This document shows positions 35,105-47,289 of a stretch of DNA of 64,000 nt, piece after piece; position 1 is the stretch's first letter; each line of letters opens with the position of its first letter. The translations under genes were made by a program, and so were the position numbers. The DNA is from Trematomus loennbergii. Lineage: Eukaryota; Chordata; Actinopteri; Perciformes; Nototheniidae. The DNA lies in assembly GCA_012861695.1 (NCBI GenBank), contig JAAOOA010000002.1:19196303-19260302 (forward strand), in the 5' to 3' direction. The notes under the pieces are model-generated. The model was not told the origin of the DNA, did not search any database, and worked only from the letters and a program-made list of their open reading frames with translations.

Positions 35105-37226
35105 CTGCAAGACAACAAGGAGAAAAGCGAGAACAAGTTAGACAGAAAAAAGAGCTGGAGTGGTGAGCATGAAAGAATGAGGTGTTGGCAGGGTGGAGGG
35201 TCTCAAGCACCAATGGCAGTCTAGCTTTCACTTTCCTCCAGCTCTGATGTAACAAAGCAGTTGAGAGCACAAAGACCATGCTTTAGGCTTGACTCAACTC
35301 TTATTATCATGCGCAAGACTTCCCAGGGGGTTCAGTTAGTGGATTCATTCGAGTTATACAGCAGGTAAAGGTGACTCCAGGAGCACAGGCCTTGTTCAGC
35401 CTGAGCAGTGCATGAAGCCATTTTGGTGCATGCCACGACTAATTGGCTTATCTGACGTGCTGGAGATGTGGCTGAGAGCTCTAAATATGTCACTTAACGC
35501 TGCACAGGGGAGCTACATGGTTAGAAATGGACAGTTTTAGTAATAATGTTGCCTATACTACACAAATAAGTGAGCATCTGAGAGGTCAGAGGAAAACGTT
35601 TGCAGTACGAAATAATATTGCTCACAAAGACATCAGGTGATTTGATTACATTTGACAGTCAATGGATCATTTATCCAAAGCCCCAAATACTGCAGGAATC
35701 TTTCAATTCATATTTGGGAAGCATCATTGCATCTTCTGTTCCTCTTGACACTCACTTAGTCTCACTTGGGCTATTAGCTAATACACACCATTTCACCTGT
35801 TCATAGTGCACACCATTTCATGTTTTCTAAAACAACAGTCCTGCAATAAAACATGAGGATTCTGCAGGAAAGGTCAGATGTATTGCAGGTTTATTGGATT
35901 AGACTGTAAAGGTGCACATAACAAACGGATAACTTGGTGCACTGTAGCATGCAGAGTAACCCCATAAATCTCTTTCCCCCCAGACCAAGGCATGACCTAT
36001 GACCCCACACTGCTCTGTCCAATATGCACCTCGTATACAGGCTCCTCCTATGAGGGAAACACAGATGAAACAAAGACAAGACAAACAACAAATGTTGAGA
36101 ATAACAGCGACACAGAAAAACACAAAACACAGAAGCATAACCAAAGCATTATAACAAAAAAGCACCACTCATAAAAACTGAAAACTGACGGTGAGACATG
36201 CAGGAAAAACACACATTTAGATGTAAAAGCCATCTAACATCTGACAAGGTTTGACAACAAAACAGGAACAGAAGGAGGGCCATCAGGGTTAATTGTCACA
36301 AATGGAACAAATATTTCATGGAACATTTTCTAATAATTTTACAAAATACTTCAGCTTTTATGGATACATAACATTTTGAGACGGGGTTAAAAACAGTAAT
36401 GCATTGACAATTCTTTTACACTCCCTGTTGTTATTTTTTGTGCTGAAAGAATTAAAAATCTTCATAATAAATGTATTATTTAAGTAGTTCTGGACTGATA
36501 AATTGATCTTTGCAGATATTTCGGAATCACTGTGTGTTGGCCGATAAGTTTAAAAAGATCATACAATTCAGTAAAAGGCCACAACGGAGCTCCTTCTATA
36601 CGGGCTACACAGTTTAGTCATGTCTCAAGAGGAGTGCCAGATATTCTGGTTTCAGATTCTCACACAGTAAATTTCTCTGAGTAAAATTTACTCAAATTGA
36701 AGAAAATTTACTCTAAAAATATTACATTTGGTCCCAACCTATATAGAGTAAAATGTACTCTTTGTTCAGAGTTGTATTTTTAGAGTTCATTTTACTCTAT
36801 TATGTGCTTAGATTTGACTCTGCTTAATGGTTATTTACTCTATGTAGTGTATATTAAAAACAACTCTACTGCCATTTTACTCATAATAGAAGGTCATTTT
36901 ACTCCCAATCGAACGTCATTTCACTCCAACTAGAAGGTAATTTTACTCCCAATAGAAGGTCATTTTACTCAGAATAGAATAAATGAACCACAATGATCTT
37001 TACAATAAAAAAGGTCAATAAACCAAAGTGCTTAAGGAACATGAGTGGGCGTGTGTGAAGCTGACCATTGAGCGGCCCGACCAAGCAAGGAGGCAGAGGC
37101 AGAGAGTTCAAATACAACCCGGTGTGGGCATTTATTCCTCTTTGTGGTACAGGATACACAGCCTCAATATGACTGTCTCACGTGAACACAGTCACCAGCA
37201 CCAAGGTTCTATTCGTATAAGGCTTC

Positions 37227-37372
37227 GCCCTCTAAGGCTATCGCTATTGGGTAATCCCCCTGCGCACCCGCGCAGCACTGAAACACTTGTAGTCCACGCC
37301 CGCCGCAAGGTGGGCCCCACCCTCGGGCTCCCTTCCGGTATAAATAGGAAGGAGGCCCGACAATCTGCTCCC
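37227..37372 (+). repeat. DIRS left inverted terminal repeat
   Basis: Reverse complement of 47,098-47,244 with few mismatches. It contains GGTATAAATAGG at 37,338-37,349, a plausible TATA box for the transcript that would carry the Gag frame starting at 37,434. The outer tip extends to about 37,206. Confidence 0.85.
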
Positions 37373-37433
37373 TCTTTTTCTTCAGCACCCCGTTACTGAA
37401 GCACAAGAGACACTTTCATTAAACAGAGCAATC

Positions 37434-38500
37434 ATGAGCAGCAATTGTGTGAGAGATTGTCCCTCATGTGGCTCTGGATACATTATGAGTTACGACCAGC
37501 ACACGATGTGCGAATCCTGCCTGGGGCCAGAGCACGTGTACGCGACTCTCAGCCAGCAGGTCGCATGCACACACTGTGCCCGTCTCCCTCGGACGACAGG
37601 AAGCGAAGAGCGGACGCTCTCGCTGCTGCGGCCGAGGAGGACGATTGGCCCGTCCAGGCTTTCGAGCCCGTGGACGGCGGCCTCATGTCCCTGGAGCCGA
37701 GTGCCGGGCAGGTGTCGGACGACTCCTACCCCGCCTCCCTCCACGGTTCACCGTACGGTTCTCCCCTCCCTCCTCTCCCCCGGACGGGGGAGACAGAGTC
37801 GGAGCAGGGTGCCGGCTTGGCGGACGAGCACGCGGTCCCCTTCTCCGTCACCACGGCGCTGCCGGTGATAGGTGGCATCCTGGGGGAACTACCGGAGATC
37901 ATATGCAAGGCGGCCGCCTGCAGAGGTCTCCCCGTTCCCCCAGCTCAGGAGAGGTGTGCTCCGGACGATATGGCCGGAGTTTTTTCGCGGGTGCAGACGG
38001 TCAGGAGTGACCCGGTCTGGCCACGCTTCCCCGCCATCAGGAGGTACCAGGAGGGGGCGGCGGCGAACCCGAGGACCCTGAAGGCTCCGGTGGCCACATT
38101 TGTTCCCCTCACCAAGGTGGAGGGGTTCACAGATGCTGGTTTCCCAGCCACCCCTTCTTTGGAGCCGAGCCTGACGGCGTTTTTTGGGGTGAGACAGGCC
38201 AACGTGATCGCCGGACGGCGCCCTACGTTGGCCTCCCCCAGGGACCAGTATGTCGCCCGCCAGGCCGACCGGGTGCACCAGTGTGCCTTTCAGGCGGCGG
38301 CGGCGGCGAACAACATCGCGCTGCTCTCAAACTCGGTGGTGACGCTGGTGGAGCGGTCCACCACCTTGGCCGCTGATGAAGCGGAGGAGATCGGCAAGGC
38401 GGCCAGCACGGCGCTCACACTGTGCGCGTCCGTCGCTGTCTCCCAGGCGAGGATCGCCGCGTGGGTGACGCAGATTCAGCGCCAACTCCCAAGCACATAG
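37434..38500 (+). pseudogene. DIRS Gag-like ORF1, frameshifted
   Basis: The ATG at 37,434 opens a frame with two C-x2-C pairs in its first 40 codons (around residues 8-32), like a small zinc ribbon. Near 37,600 the coding signal moves to another frame, which stays open to a stop at 38,500 (more than 290 codons, GC-rich, alanine-rich near the end). The downstream part has Pro- and acidic-rich stretches and a conserved-looking centre typical of fish DIRS ORF1. The product would form the particle around the element's RNA. One frameshift makes this copy unlikely to work. ORF1 proteins are poorly conserved, so the call depends on the context. Confidence 0.7.
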
Positions 38501-39829
38501 AAACTACCATCTATGCTAACTTGCATTATGTTAAAAGTGACTTGGCTGATTTGGAACATTTTGGAGTGGTTTGGGCATTATGAGGATGCTGAATCCATTT
38601 CTGACATTTTCAGGATCAAGTTTGAACTAGAAAGTGGCATTAAAGAATCTTTTTTGGAGGGGGGGGATAAAGAAGTAAGAAGGGGGTGAGGAAGATGAAC
38701 AGGTGGTTTCAGCGGTGGTGTCACTTATCTTCTTCTCTAAGTAGTCATCAAAATAGCAAGGGAGGAAGGAGCTGAGGGACAGGGGGGATCAAGAAGGGGG
38801 GAGAAATTGAGTGAATTGTTGTTAATGTGTAATGTGTCATTGTGTACTTTGAAAGGTGCTTCGAAATAAAATGTATTACTATTATTAATATTAATATCAT
38901 GTTTAAGACTTTTGTGAAACTTGGCTTAACACATTATTTTAAGAAAATAATTTGGAATCACGTGTGAAAAAAATTAAAGCAAAAATATATACCCAACATT
39001 TTGACTCATTTTTGAGAATTGTCTGCACACAGGAAATGAGCCGGTATCACAGATGTGAAAACATATTAATATACATATTAACATCATAATTCTGTTATTA
39101 TTTATTTTATTAGCACTACTACCCGGCATCTACATGACCCCACATATGATTATTGTCACTATGTAGAATATCATAATGCACATTTAGTTAAATTAGTTGG
39201 TATCAGTTACAAATAAGAAATACAGATAAGCCTGTATGGTATTTTGCCTCATATTTTACTGAGTTTTTTCTTTGATCTTTATTGTCAGCTTAAATCTGAT
39301 TCAGTCTTTACTTAGATGTCAAAGATGACACATCTATTCTTTACATTTGTCAAGCTACAGAAGTCGCTGCGCTTTTAAACTATCTAAAAATACATCTTAA
39401 CATGTCTCAGTTTTAACCCACATTGTAGTCTGGTTTATAAATATTGTAAGTTCCTGTATCCCGGAGGTCAGTGGTTTAATCTTTTGTCATTTCTTTAATT
39501 GAGCTCAAAGACACATTTTTTTGAAAAAGCATTTTGACCTGCAAATAACCAAAACCATGTGTACACACACACATGCAGTCTCACACACACTCTGGTTTGG
39601 TCTGTGACCTCTGTCTGGACGCGGTTTACCGGATTACATTCTTATTTTCACCCCCTAGGCCCAAAAAAAAAAAGATGATGTACTCGAAAGTGTCTGTGTG
39701 CTTTTTGTGGACATAAATTGTGTTAATTCCACCTGAATGTTAGCAGGCCGGCAGCTCAAAAAACGCTTTATTTAATGAAGTTCATCTGACAACGGGGGAG
39801 TGAGACCCATCCTTGATCTGTCAGTATTC
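38501..39829. mobile_element. Insertion between DIRS Gag and RT, with LINE 3' tail
   Basis: Separates the two DIRS coding regions. Up to about 38,890 it ends like a LINE (TGTACTTTGAAAGGTGCTTC, AAATAAAATG and an ATT-rich tail). 38,891-39,829 is AT-rich non-coding sequence with a short CA run near 39,560. The start of the reverse transcriptase is missing, so some DIRS sequence was lost too. Confidence 0.5.
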
Positions 39830-40330
39830 CCATGCTGACGATCAAACAGGTGCTGGAATGTGTTCACCAGGACGACTGGTTCACTTCCATAAACCGGAAG
39901 CACATATACTTCCATGTAGCCTATCATCATCCCGAAACTCAGGAAATTTCTGCGTTTCTCTTTTCAGGGAAATATCAGACCAGACAATCGTCTGCCGTTC
40001 GGATATTCCCTGGCTCCTCGCATTTTTTCAAAGTGTATAGAAGGCTGGAGCCACTACACAGAGGACGGATGAGAGAGTGTGGTTTTATCTGGACGACCTG
40101 CTATTGCTGGCTCGCTCCAGGGAGGAAGTCGCTTTACAGACGTTACATCTCGTATCGCATCTGTCAAAGCTTGGTTTCCATAATGGATTTGAAGAAGAGC
40201 TGTCCTCTTCCCCCCAGACATTCATTTATCTGCGAGTGGAATAAAACTCAGCCAGCAGAGCGCGGCTCTCGCTGCAGCGAGTGGAGAAACTGACAGCTCC
40301 CTATCCAGCATGTCACATCCCACAGCGTGG
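39830..40330 (+). pseudogene. DIRS reverse transcriptase fragment
   Basis: A frame at 39,832-40,293 matches the RT region of DIRS elements: a VLECVHQDDWFTSI segment, then the region where a YLDD-type catalytic box is expected (readable as a WxDD stretch near 40,090 only in another frame), then an ESCLLPP-like segment. Substitutions at core positions and frame changes make it inactive. RNase H and methylase regions are not seen; the sequence breaks off near 40,330. Confidence 0.75.
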
Positions 40331-43300
40331 TGACAGCCCTCTCCGTGATACAGCTGCTCAGCATGACGTCAGAAATATTTTGTCTCTTCCATAAAACATA
40401 GGTTTGAGAAATAAATTACCCAATATAAAATCAATTACTCAATATAATTGACTCTTCCCTCCCTTTTCTTACATATGGTACATATGAAATAATAACTTAG
40501 GAGTCTATTTAAGCATGGTATAGTTTATAATCTATTAATCGAGAAGACTCAGTATCACCTGTGTGCAGCTTACAAAAAACCATTGTGATAAACATATATT
40601 ATGCAGGAAATTGATACATTTGTTGAAAAACAAAGCATATCTGATTTGGGAGGAAAAGTTTCATCCCTTTAACATCTGAGTTATTACTGAAGGCATAGCA
40701 TGAATGATATTGGGTGTCTGAGGGTGTCATTACTGAGAAATGTCAAACAAAATCAAAACCTTACATTTGAAAACAGGTTTGCATTCCTCCACTTAAGGTG
40801 ACGTTATCATTGGAAACAATAAAAGCTAATTGTTTTGATGTAGAATCTATATATTGAATCGTTAGAGCAGAACAGAATGGTTGTATTGTAGCCTGAGTTT
40901 GTGCAGCCTTTAGTTTTACCAGGTGGAAACATTGTCTATATAATGTGAATACATGTAGAACTAGACATTAAGAGACCCCTGACATTAGGCCTATTTGAAA
41001 CAATAGTAGGGGCTTTTACCAGCTCGCCAACTTACAGGCATCCTCTCGCATCCTGCATAGCAGTATGAATAGCCTTAAAAACAACCCACTCTGCGGTAAC
41101 GAGAGTCATGTATCTGAACCAAATGCCCTAAGTGAAGCCGTTAGTCTCATCTGACTGACCCAAGGGTTGGTGCTGGTGTGACAGGGAGGCTTCCAAGTGT
41201 TCATAGCAGATGTCATGCTTTCAGTTCATGGCTCAGTGGGGGGGAGCAGACCCATGTGAGACAGTATCAACGGCTGTAATGTTCAGTTTGAGGAGTGTCA
41301 TTCTCTCTGGGAGCAGGAAATGGTGTCCATTCAGACCAGACCATTAATGTCATGTAGAGCAGCCATAGCATCTCTGTGACTGCACTCAGCCGGACTGCAG
41401 CAGGGCAGAACTGGGTGACTTTTAGTGAAGCCGTCCAAGGCCATAGACAAAATGGAACCACGTACTAACAAAAGGGACACAAGGTCATCAATGTCTCTCT
41501 TTACCTTTGGCCTAATTGTAAAACAAATTAGTGGAAGAAATGTGGAACACTAATCCATCATCATGTGACATTTAGAGTTAATTTAAATAATTACTTATGG
41601 GTTGAAGTCAAATTAACATTAACATTAGAACTAAAGTCAGTCAAAATTGGACTTGCACGGATCAGAATCTAATCAATACACCATTTTCCCAGCTCTGTAA
41701 TGAAAAGGATATCAAGATTAGGTACATTACAGGAGTGTTAAAACATCCAAACATGCACACTTATCTTATTCTAGTAGAGATTAGAGGACAGGTCTAATGT
41801 TGTGAACAAAATGATCAAGTCAAGTTATTTTATTTATTTTATCTTATGTACCACATTTAATTTAATAATTAATCTTAAATTACTAATAACTTTAAAGAAG
41901 GCAACAATTTACAATGTGGATAAGGTGACTACTTATCCAAAGTGTGTGGGTGTGTGTGTGTGTGAACAGCTTGTCTGCCCAAGGTTAAAACATTTGGGAC
42001 AGCAGTGAGAATGTTATGAGAAACAATTTGTTGCTTAGACTGAACTCGAAAGAAGCTGAGATTAGAACATTTGAAATAAATCAAAACACTTGCATTAATT
42101 AAATACATTTGACATTTAGCTTGAGCTGGGTTCAATACTTTCTTTATGGTATTTAAATTGGGCTCAAGTAGAACCTTTACATGGATTTGGCTTGCAACAC
42201 AAAGTGATACCGATCTCTGTCTGTTATGATTTGAAAGTCTCATGATTTAAAGTGTAGGGCTGTGAAGGAGAGGAAAACAACCTCTACTTTTTTTAACTGT
42301 AATTACTTATTGTAAAGAGATTGCAACATTATACTTTTTAAAGAATTGCTCAATTCATTTAACACATTTATTATGCACACTGTAATGAAAACGTCAACAA
42401 ATATATTGATCCTGGCTTAACCAGCGACCTTTACTCTTTTGTTCATAAGCTCGGTTTCAGAAAACTTGTCAGTAGTTTAACAACTATTAGAATTGTAGTA
42501 ATGTCTATGGAGACCAATTGGTTGATACGAGAAATCATTTGAAGCAGTTTAATAAAGAATGTTAAACTATATTTAAAACTGTAATTAAACTTCAACTTAT
42601 ATTAATTATCTGAATCCAGTGGCCAGTTGGAAGATAATCAACAAAGTTTCCATTTTGCAGCAACAGCGCAAAAGGTTTCAACAATAATTTGTATTATGTC
42701 TGAGTCAAGTTCTGTCTTATCAGCTTTGTTTCGGAATGTGTTCAATACATTACGTTTTTTTTCATTATTACCATACAATACATAGATTTAAGAATAAATG
42801 AAACAAATAATACAACATTGACCTAAAACAGCAGACAGATTTTGCCACCCTGACCTCCTCAGGCAGGTTTTTACGACCAGCAGTGATGCCTCTTAGGGTC
42901 TCAGGGTGCAGGACGGGGCATAGGGTTTATAAAAGGTCACAAACATATCTTAACATACCAGCAATACAATTTAAGAATGTATTCTTAAAGTAATATAATC
43001 TTCTCTTCTTCTTACACCTACAGCGCACACCCTGAACAGTGTGCTCCTTGTTTACATTTCCTCTGCACACTCAGATGCAGGACATAAAAACACTCTTTTG
43101 CTATTTATTTTCATTTTGCAGCACATCTATACTACCAGAATTTTGCAAAACACTATATATTATTTATTTTCTCAAGTCATTTACTTTTGGTGAGTTAACT
43201 AAAGCTTAGTTTATTTTACCCTGGCTATGGACTGATTCATTATTAGTTGTTACAAAACATGCACAAGACGGCGGTTAGACAAACCAATATACCATACAAA

Positions 43301-43942
43301 CAATCAGACAAACAAACATGAACTCGTAATAAACACCAGCGACAGCAAAGTTCATCCAGCTCAATTTAGTCCGGATTAAAGAGGTTTCAGAGGGGGTAGG
43401 GACTATTTGATCTCTCCCAATGGGAACCCAGTGGGGTACCTTGACTCGTACCTCCACCCTTGTATACAAGTCCTTAGATCGGTGCCTGAAGACCGTCCAA
43501 GAGCAATAACTAGCTTATCCTCTTGCGACCCACTATCCCTGTTCTAGTGGTGCTATGCCCCCCCGATCAGGAGCACATAGACTTTTTTCCTCTACCCTTT
43601 CTATCCGAAACCACACAGTTAACTGTAGTCCTACTCGACCAGCCTATACACCCCATCATGTCATCCAACGATGAAACACAGTTTTGCTCTACACTTGCAT
43701 ACCACTGCCCACCCATGATCAATTAGCCTATAATTTTATGTATGCACCCCGGACCGACACCAGCTCCTCAGCAATGTAGGGAGCCTGTCGCATCAGGTAA
43801 TGCACGCACCTCGCACCTGCCAGCACATCTCGTAAACGGCCACAAGCCACGAGAGTGCTTTTAAACAGTCTCGTTTTTAATAGAGACGGCGGTGGTGTGA
43901 GTTAAAGTTATAGACAAAAGCTGTGATTTTCTCCCTCTGAGT
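40331..43942. other. Non-coding insert inside the DIRS element, nothing recognised
   Basis: About 3.6 kb of mainly AT-rich DNA between RT and the hAT-like element. Frames are short. A block at 43,260-43,900 is richer in GC and slightly different in composition, but I could not assign it. Confidence 0.4.
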
Positions 43943-44893
43943 CAGTGGCGTTTTCTCCCGGAGGCCAAGGGAAGCCAGGCTTCCCCTGTTTTTTCGGATT
44001 GTAGTTATAATTTAAATAAATAAATAAAAACACTTTGTTTGTTTCGATAATTCTCCTTTGCTGTGTGTTGCTGCCGGCCCGTCTCTCCCCCACTCTCATT
44101 GAGTACATTTACAAAGAGTGAAACAAACAGCGCCCCTCTAGATGTTATGGTGAAACAGTAGATTGCATTCACTGGTGCGAGAGGACCAGTCGGATCAAGC
44201 TTCCCTTGGTGAAGAAAATTGAGGGATTGACCAATCAGATGAGGCCCACGTGATGCCCCTGCCAACCTGTGATTGGTCAGGGCCATGCCAAGGAAGCCAG
44301 GTAACTCTGGCTTCCCTTCAGAGGCGGCTGGCGATTTCACCTGAAAGATGAGATTGTTTATATTTTTTAGTTACTTACTACTGAGCTAATTACAGAGACG
44401 AGGACTGTTGCTGCACTTGCCGTGTGTTAGAAAGGGAAGGGAAGAGAAGGTGGACTATCGCATGCAAATGTTTCTGTACATAATTGTTTTTGAATTCATG
44501 TGTTTCATACACGCCTACTGATACTTTGATGTGTACATAAAACTTTAAAGGTCTCCGATTTATTTTGTGAATGAATGCTTCTTTTTTATTCATTACCGAA
44601 TCTGCACTGCGCATTGAGCGGCTGGTATTGCATTTGGGGGGGGGGTGTGTCTGCATAAATTAATAAGAAAATGCTTAAATTAATAAAACGAGAGTTTCGG
44701 CTGGAGAGTGCGTGCGGACCTGTCGGTTAGATAACAGGCGTGTGCAAGTCCTGCATCTGTGTGATACAAATGTGTGTAAAATGATACCGGGCGCTGTAAT
44801 CACTCATCTGGTTACGTTATTGACCACCCCCCCCCCCCAACCAACCCAAAAAAATGGGCTTCCCCTAAATTTTTCCCCACGCCACGCTAACTG
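43943..44893. mobile_element. hAT-like non-autonomous element with 8-bp duplication (951 bp)
   Basis: CTCTGAGT flanks both ends (43,935-43,942 and 44,894-44,901), the 8-bp target duplication expected of hAT transposons. The left end is CAGTGGCGTTTTCTCC; the right end, reversed, is CAGTTAGCGTGGCGTGGGG, the same apart from a few inserted bases. GGGAAGCC motifs recur inside. No transposase. Confidence 0.75.
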
Positions 44894-44901
44894 CTCTGAG
44901 T

Positions 44902-45401
44902 TCACTTCACCAGCTCATGCAGATACGGGGAGGTATGTTACACACATTCCCCGGAGCCGCAGCTGGAGCCGTGTTTTTTTTAGAGGCGCTGGGGGTAATA
45001 TCTCTGGCTGCTTGAGTTAACTGCTAGTGTTGGCCGCTGAAACCCCGGAATCTTGGCGATTTGTTCATTACAAATCTCTATTTTGATTTCACACAGAAGT
45101 TCCACTTTACTGCTGCCCTCATTAAGGTCCTTTTAAACATCTCCGTGTATGCCTGCACGACACATACGTCCCAAGCAGCACACACAGAGGGAACCAGCCA
45201 AGACAGAGTCCCTGGATGATCCCCTGGGGTTACTAGCCCCAAATGTTCATTAACCAAAACGAAACGCAGCCGCTTAGCTTCACAGATAATTTTAGGATAC
45301 CGTCAATCACAGATTCTGGTAAGGCAATGTCCAAATGTAGATTTGAAATCACACTTACCAGTCTCTGAAGATCTGTTGGTATCCTGCCGACAACGCCAAT
45401 T
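44902..45401 (-). mobile_element. LTR-retrotransposon internal fragment with primer-binding-like site
   Basis: On the minus strand, directly after the LTR at 45,402-45,924 comes AATTGGCGTTGTCGGCAGGA, placed as a primer-binding site and resembling those of fish Gypsy-type elements. A short frame follows (45,484 to 45,233) without a recognisable domain. The remainder of the element is missing. Confidence 0.5.
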
Positions 45402-45924
45402 TGTGGAGGAAACTTCTGTGTAGCAATGCATGGAGTCACCGACTCAGGAAGAAGACACGGTGAGAGTTGGAGCTTTGATGTCAAACACTGATGGGTTTAT
45501 CAGAGTATTCGGCCGGAGGATTCACATCACAAATCAAAGAGTCAGAGGTTCTGACTACACGGTAGAGTTGCCACGTCAATTCTGAAGAGCCTCTCTCTAT
45601 GCTAGACCTTTTAACGGGTTCACAGAGAGAAATCAACATCTCTGAAGGAGTAGACTAAACAGCTGGGAACACTGAGCCACCTGCGTCCGACACTCATGGC
45701 CTCAAGGATTTCACATCCTAGAGTCCACAAACACCGATAAAGAAGTGCCTCAGTGTTCTCACAACAATTACCATTCGTGCCAGACAAGTTGACCGGTCAC
45801 AAACTGGTGACAAAAACACATATGGCACCAAGGCCTTTCCTTAAAGGAGATAACAGACGTCAGAGTAGATCATAAAACGTCACAGAGCAAAAGGTTAGAT
45901 ATCTAGAAGAATTATTCCTTAACA
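45402..45924 (-). mobile_element. LTR (523 bp), same family as the solo LTR at 13,124-13,607
   Basis: Begins TGTGGAGGAAACTTCTG and ends CCTTAACA on the plus strand, with extended similarity to the other LTR (TCGGCCGGAGRATTCACA, GACTAAACAGCTG, GGAGATAACRG). The internal sequence on its low-coordinate side makes it the 5' LTR of a minus-oriented element. It sits just before the tyrosine recombinase of the DIRS element. Confidence 0.75.
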
Positions 45925-45929
45925 GTAGG

Positions 45930-46840
45930 CAATTACTTTTGGCTCTAATATCAGCGAAAAGGGTGAGTGATTCGCTCTCTCTGTGGCTCCGTCATGTCTC
46001 CGGATCCAAGGAGATGGCAGTTCAGCTGGGTTACGCCCTAACCCGGCTTCATGCCTAAGGCTAAGGTCATCACAACTCTTTTAGGTCAAGAGTGATCACC
46101 CTGGCTGGCTTCTTTCCCCCCTCCTCACAGGTCGGAGGAAGAAGCCACGTCTCATCTCAGCTGTCCTGCTATGTGGCGCGCACGGCTGCCTTGCGCCGTT
46201 CTCAGCGCCTGTTTGTGCATTATAGAGAGCGCTCGATAGGGCAGTCTCTATCTGCACAACGGCTGTCACACTGGCTGTGTGAAGCTGTGTCACATATGTC
46301 TCCGCTGGGGTGGATCCCCCGGAGAACATCAATGCGCACTCCACCAGAGAAATGTTTCCTCCTCCACGGCTTTGCACGGAGGAATGTCAGTGGAAGACAT
46401 TTGCACTGCTGCTTCTTGGTCTTCTCCCTGTTCATTTATTCAAATTTATTTGAGGGATGTCTCCCATTCCTCTCTGACACACCCTGTGCTGAGTGTCCTG
46501 TCAGAGTGAGTGACGTCAGGGATCCAGCTGTAAGCCTCTCTCCTGCCTCGGCACACGGAGAGTGGCCTGTATTTCCCTTTTATGAGAGGGACGTCCCCCT
46601 TTTCCCCCTGACACATTTCGTACGGAATGTCTTGTCAGAGTGAGTGATGTTGGGGACCCAGCTGTGCGCTCTCCTGCCTGTCTGCACGCAGAGAGCTGCT
46701 ATTCCCCCTCCTTTCTGTCACTGGGCAAAGTGTGACCTTCGTCTCTACTTTCTCACAGCGGCAGGTATGTATTATTCCCAGCCTTCGTCCCCTCATGGTA
46801 AATATTCATGTTATGCTATATTCCAGGGACTGTGATGCGC
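45930..46840 (+). pseudogene. DIRS tyrosine recombinase remnant
   Basis: Tyrosine recombinases insert DIRS DNA circles by strand exchange through a tyrosine. In three shifting frames one can follow an ALISAKRVS segment (about 45,940), an ALRRSQRLFVHY segment and LSAQRLSHWLCEA (46,180-46,290), then an AHSTR stretch carrying the His-x-x-Arg motif (about 46,330), then GGMSVEDICTAASWSSPCSF followed by a tyrosine in the nucleophile position (46,370-46,450). The spread over frames shows at least two frameshifts. The part after 46,480 is non-coding up to the internal complementary region. Confidence 0.8.
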
Positions 46841-46949
46841 CATTCGCATGGCGCAATAGGCATGGGTTATTATCTGAGCAGGTGTGTCTGTGCTTCTAGT
46901 ACCGGGGGGACCCAGTGGGGCACAGACTACATCTTGATTCGCCCTTAAC

Positions 46950-47051
46950 CAATAGCGATAGCCTTAGAGGGCGAAGCCATATACGAAATAGAACTGAAGT
47001 TACCTACTGTAACTCCAGCTTCTATGAGTATTGGCGTAGCCCTCTAAGTTC
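46950..47051 (+). repeat. DIRS internal complementary region
   Basis: 46,950-46,997 is the reverse complement of the left tip (about 37,206-37,250). 46,998-47,051 is the reverse complement of the right tip (about 47,234-47,289). The two halves meet at AGAACT/GAAGTTAC. In the accepted DIRS model this region templates the joined ends of the circular intermediate. Confidence 0.85.
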
Positions 47052-47097
47052 TGGGCCCCACTGGCTCCACGAATAGCTGAAGAAAAGTTGTTTGTGT

Positions 47098-47289
47098 GGG
47101 AGCAGATTGTCGGGCCTCCTTCCTATTTATACCGGAAGGGAGCCCGAGGGTGGGGCCCACCTTGCGGGCGGGCGTGGACTACAAGTGTTTCAGTGCTGCG
47201 CGGGTGCGCAGGGGGATTACCCAATAGCGATAGCCTTAGAGGGCTACGCCAATACTCATAGAAGCTGGAGTTACAGTAGGTAACTTCAG
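47098..47289 (+). repeat. DIRS right inverted terminal repeat
   Basis: 47,098-47,244 pairs with the left repeat. The outermost 40 bp or so (to GTAACTTCAG) is complementary to the second half of the internal region. Confidence 0.85.

Larger units (their letters stand above)
37206..47289 (+). mobile_element. DIRS-like retrotransposon with inverted terminal repeats
   Basis: DIRS elements use a reverse transcriptase and a tyrosine recombinase instead of an integrase. Here Gag-like (37,434-38,500), reverse transcriptase (39,830-40,330) and tyrosine recombinase (45,930-46,480) remnants lie in order on one strand. The ends are inverted, not direct: 37,227-37,372 pairs with 47,098-47,244. Just before the right end, 46,950-47,051 is complementary to both outer tips, the internal complementary region characteristic of DIRS. 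The span of ~10 kb exceeds the usual 5-6 kb because of inserted LINE, hAT and LTR sequence. The coding parts are damaged. Confidence 0.85.

Noticed and set aside
37726..38278. Overlapping minus frames in the DIRS Gag region
   Set aside because: GC-rich shadow frames of the Gag-like reading; no domain.
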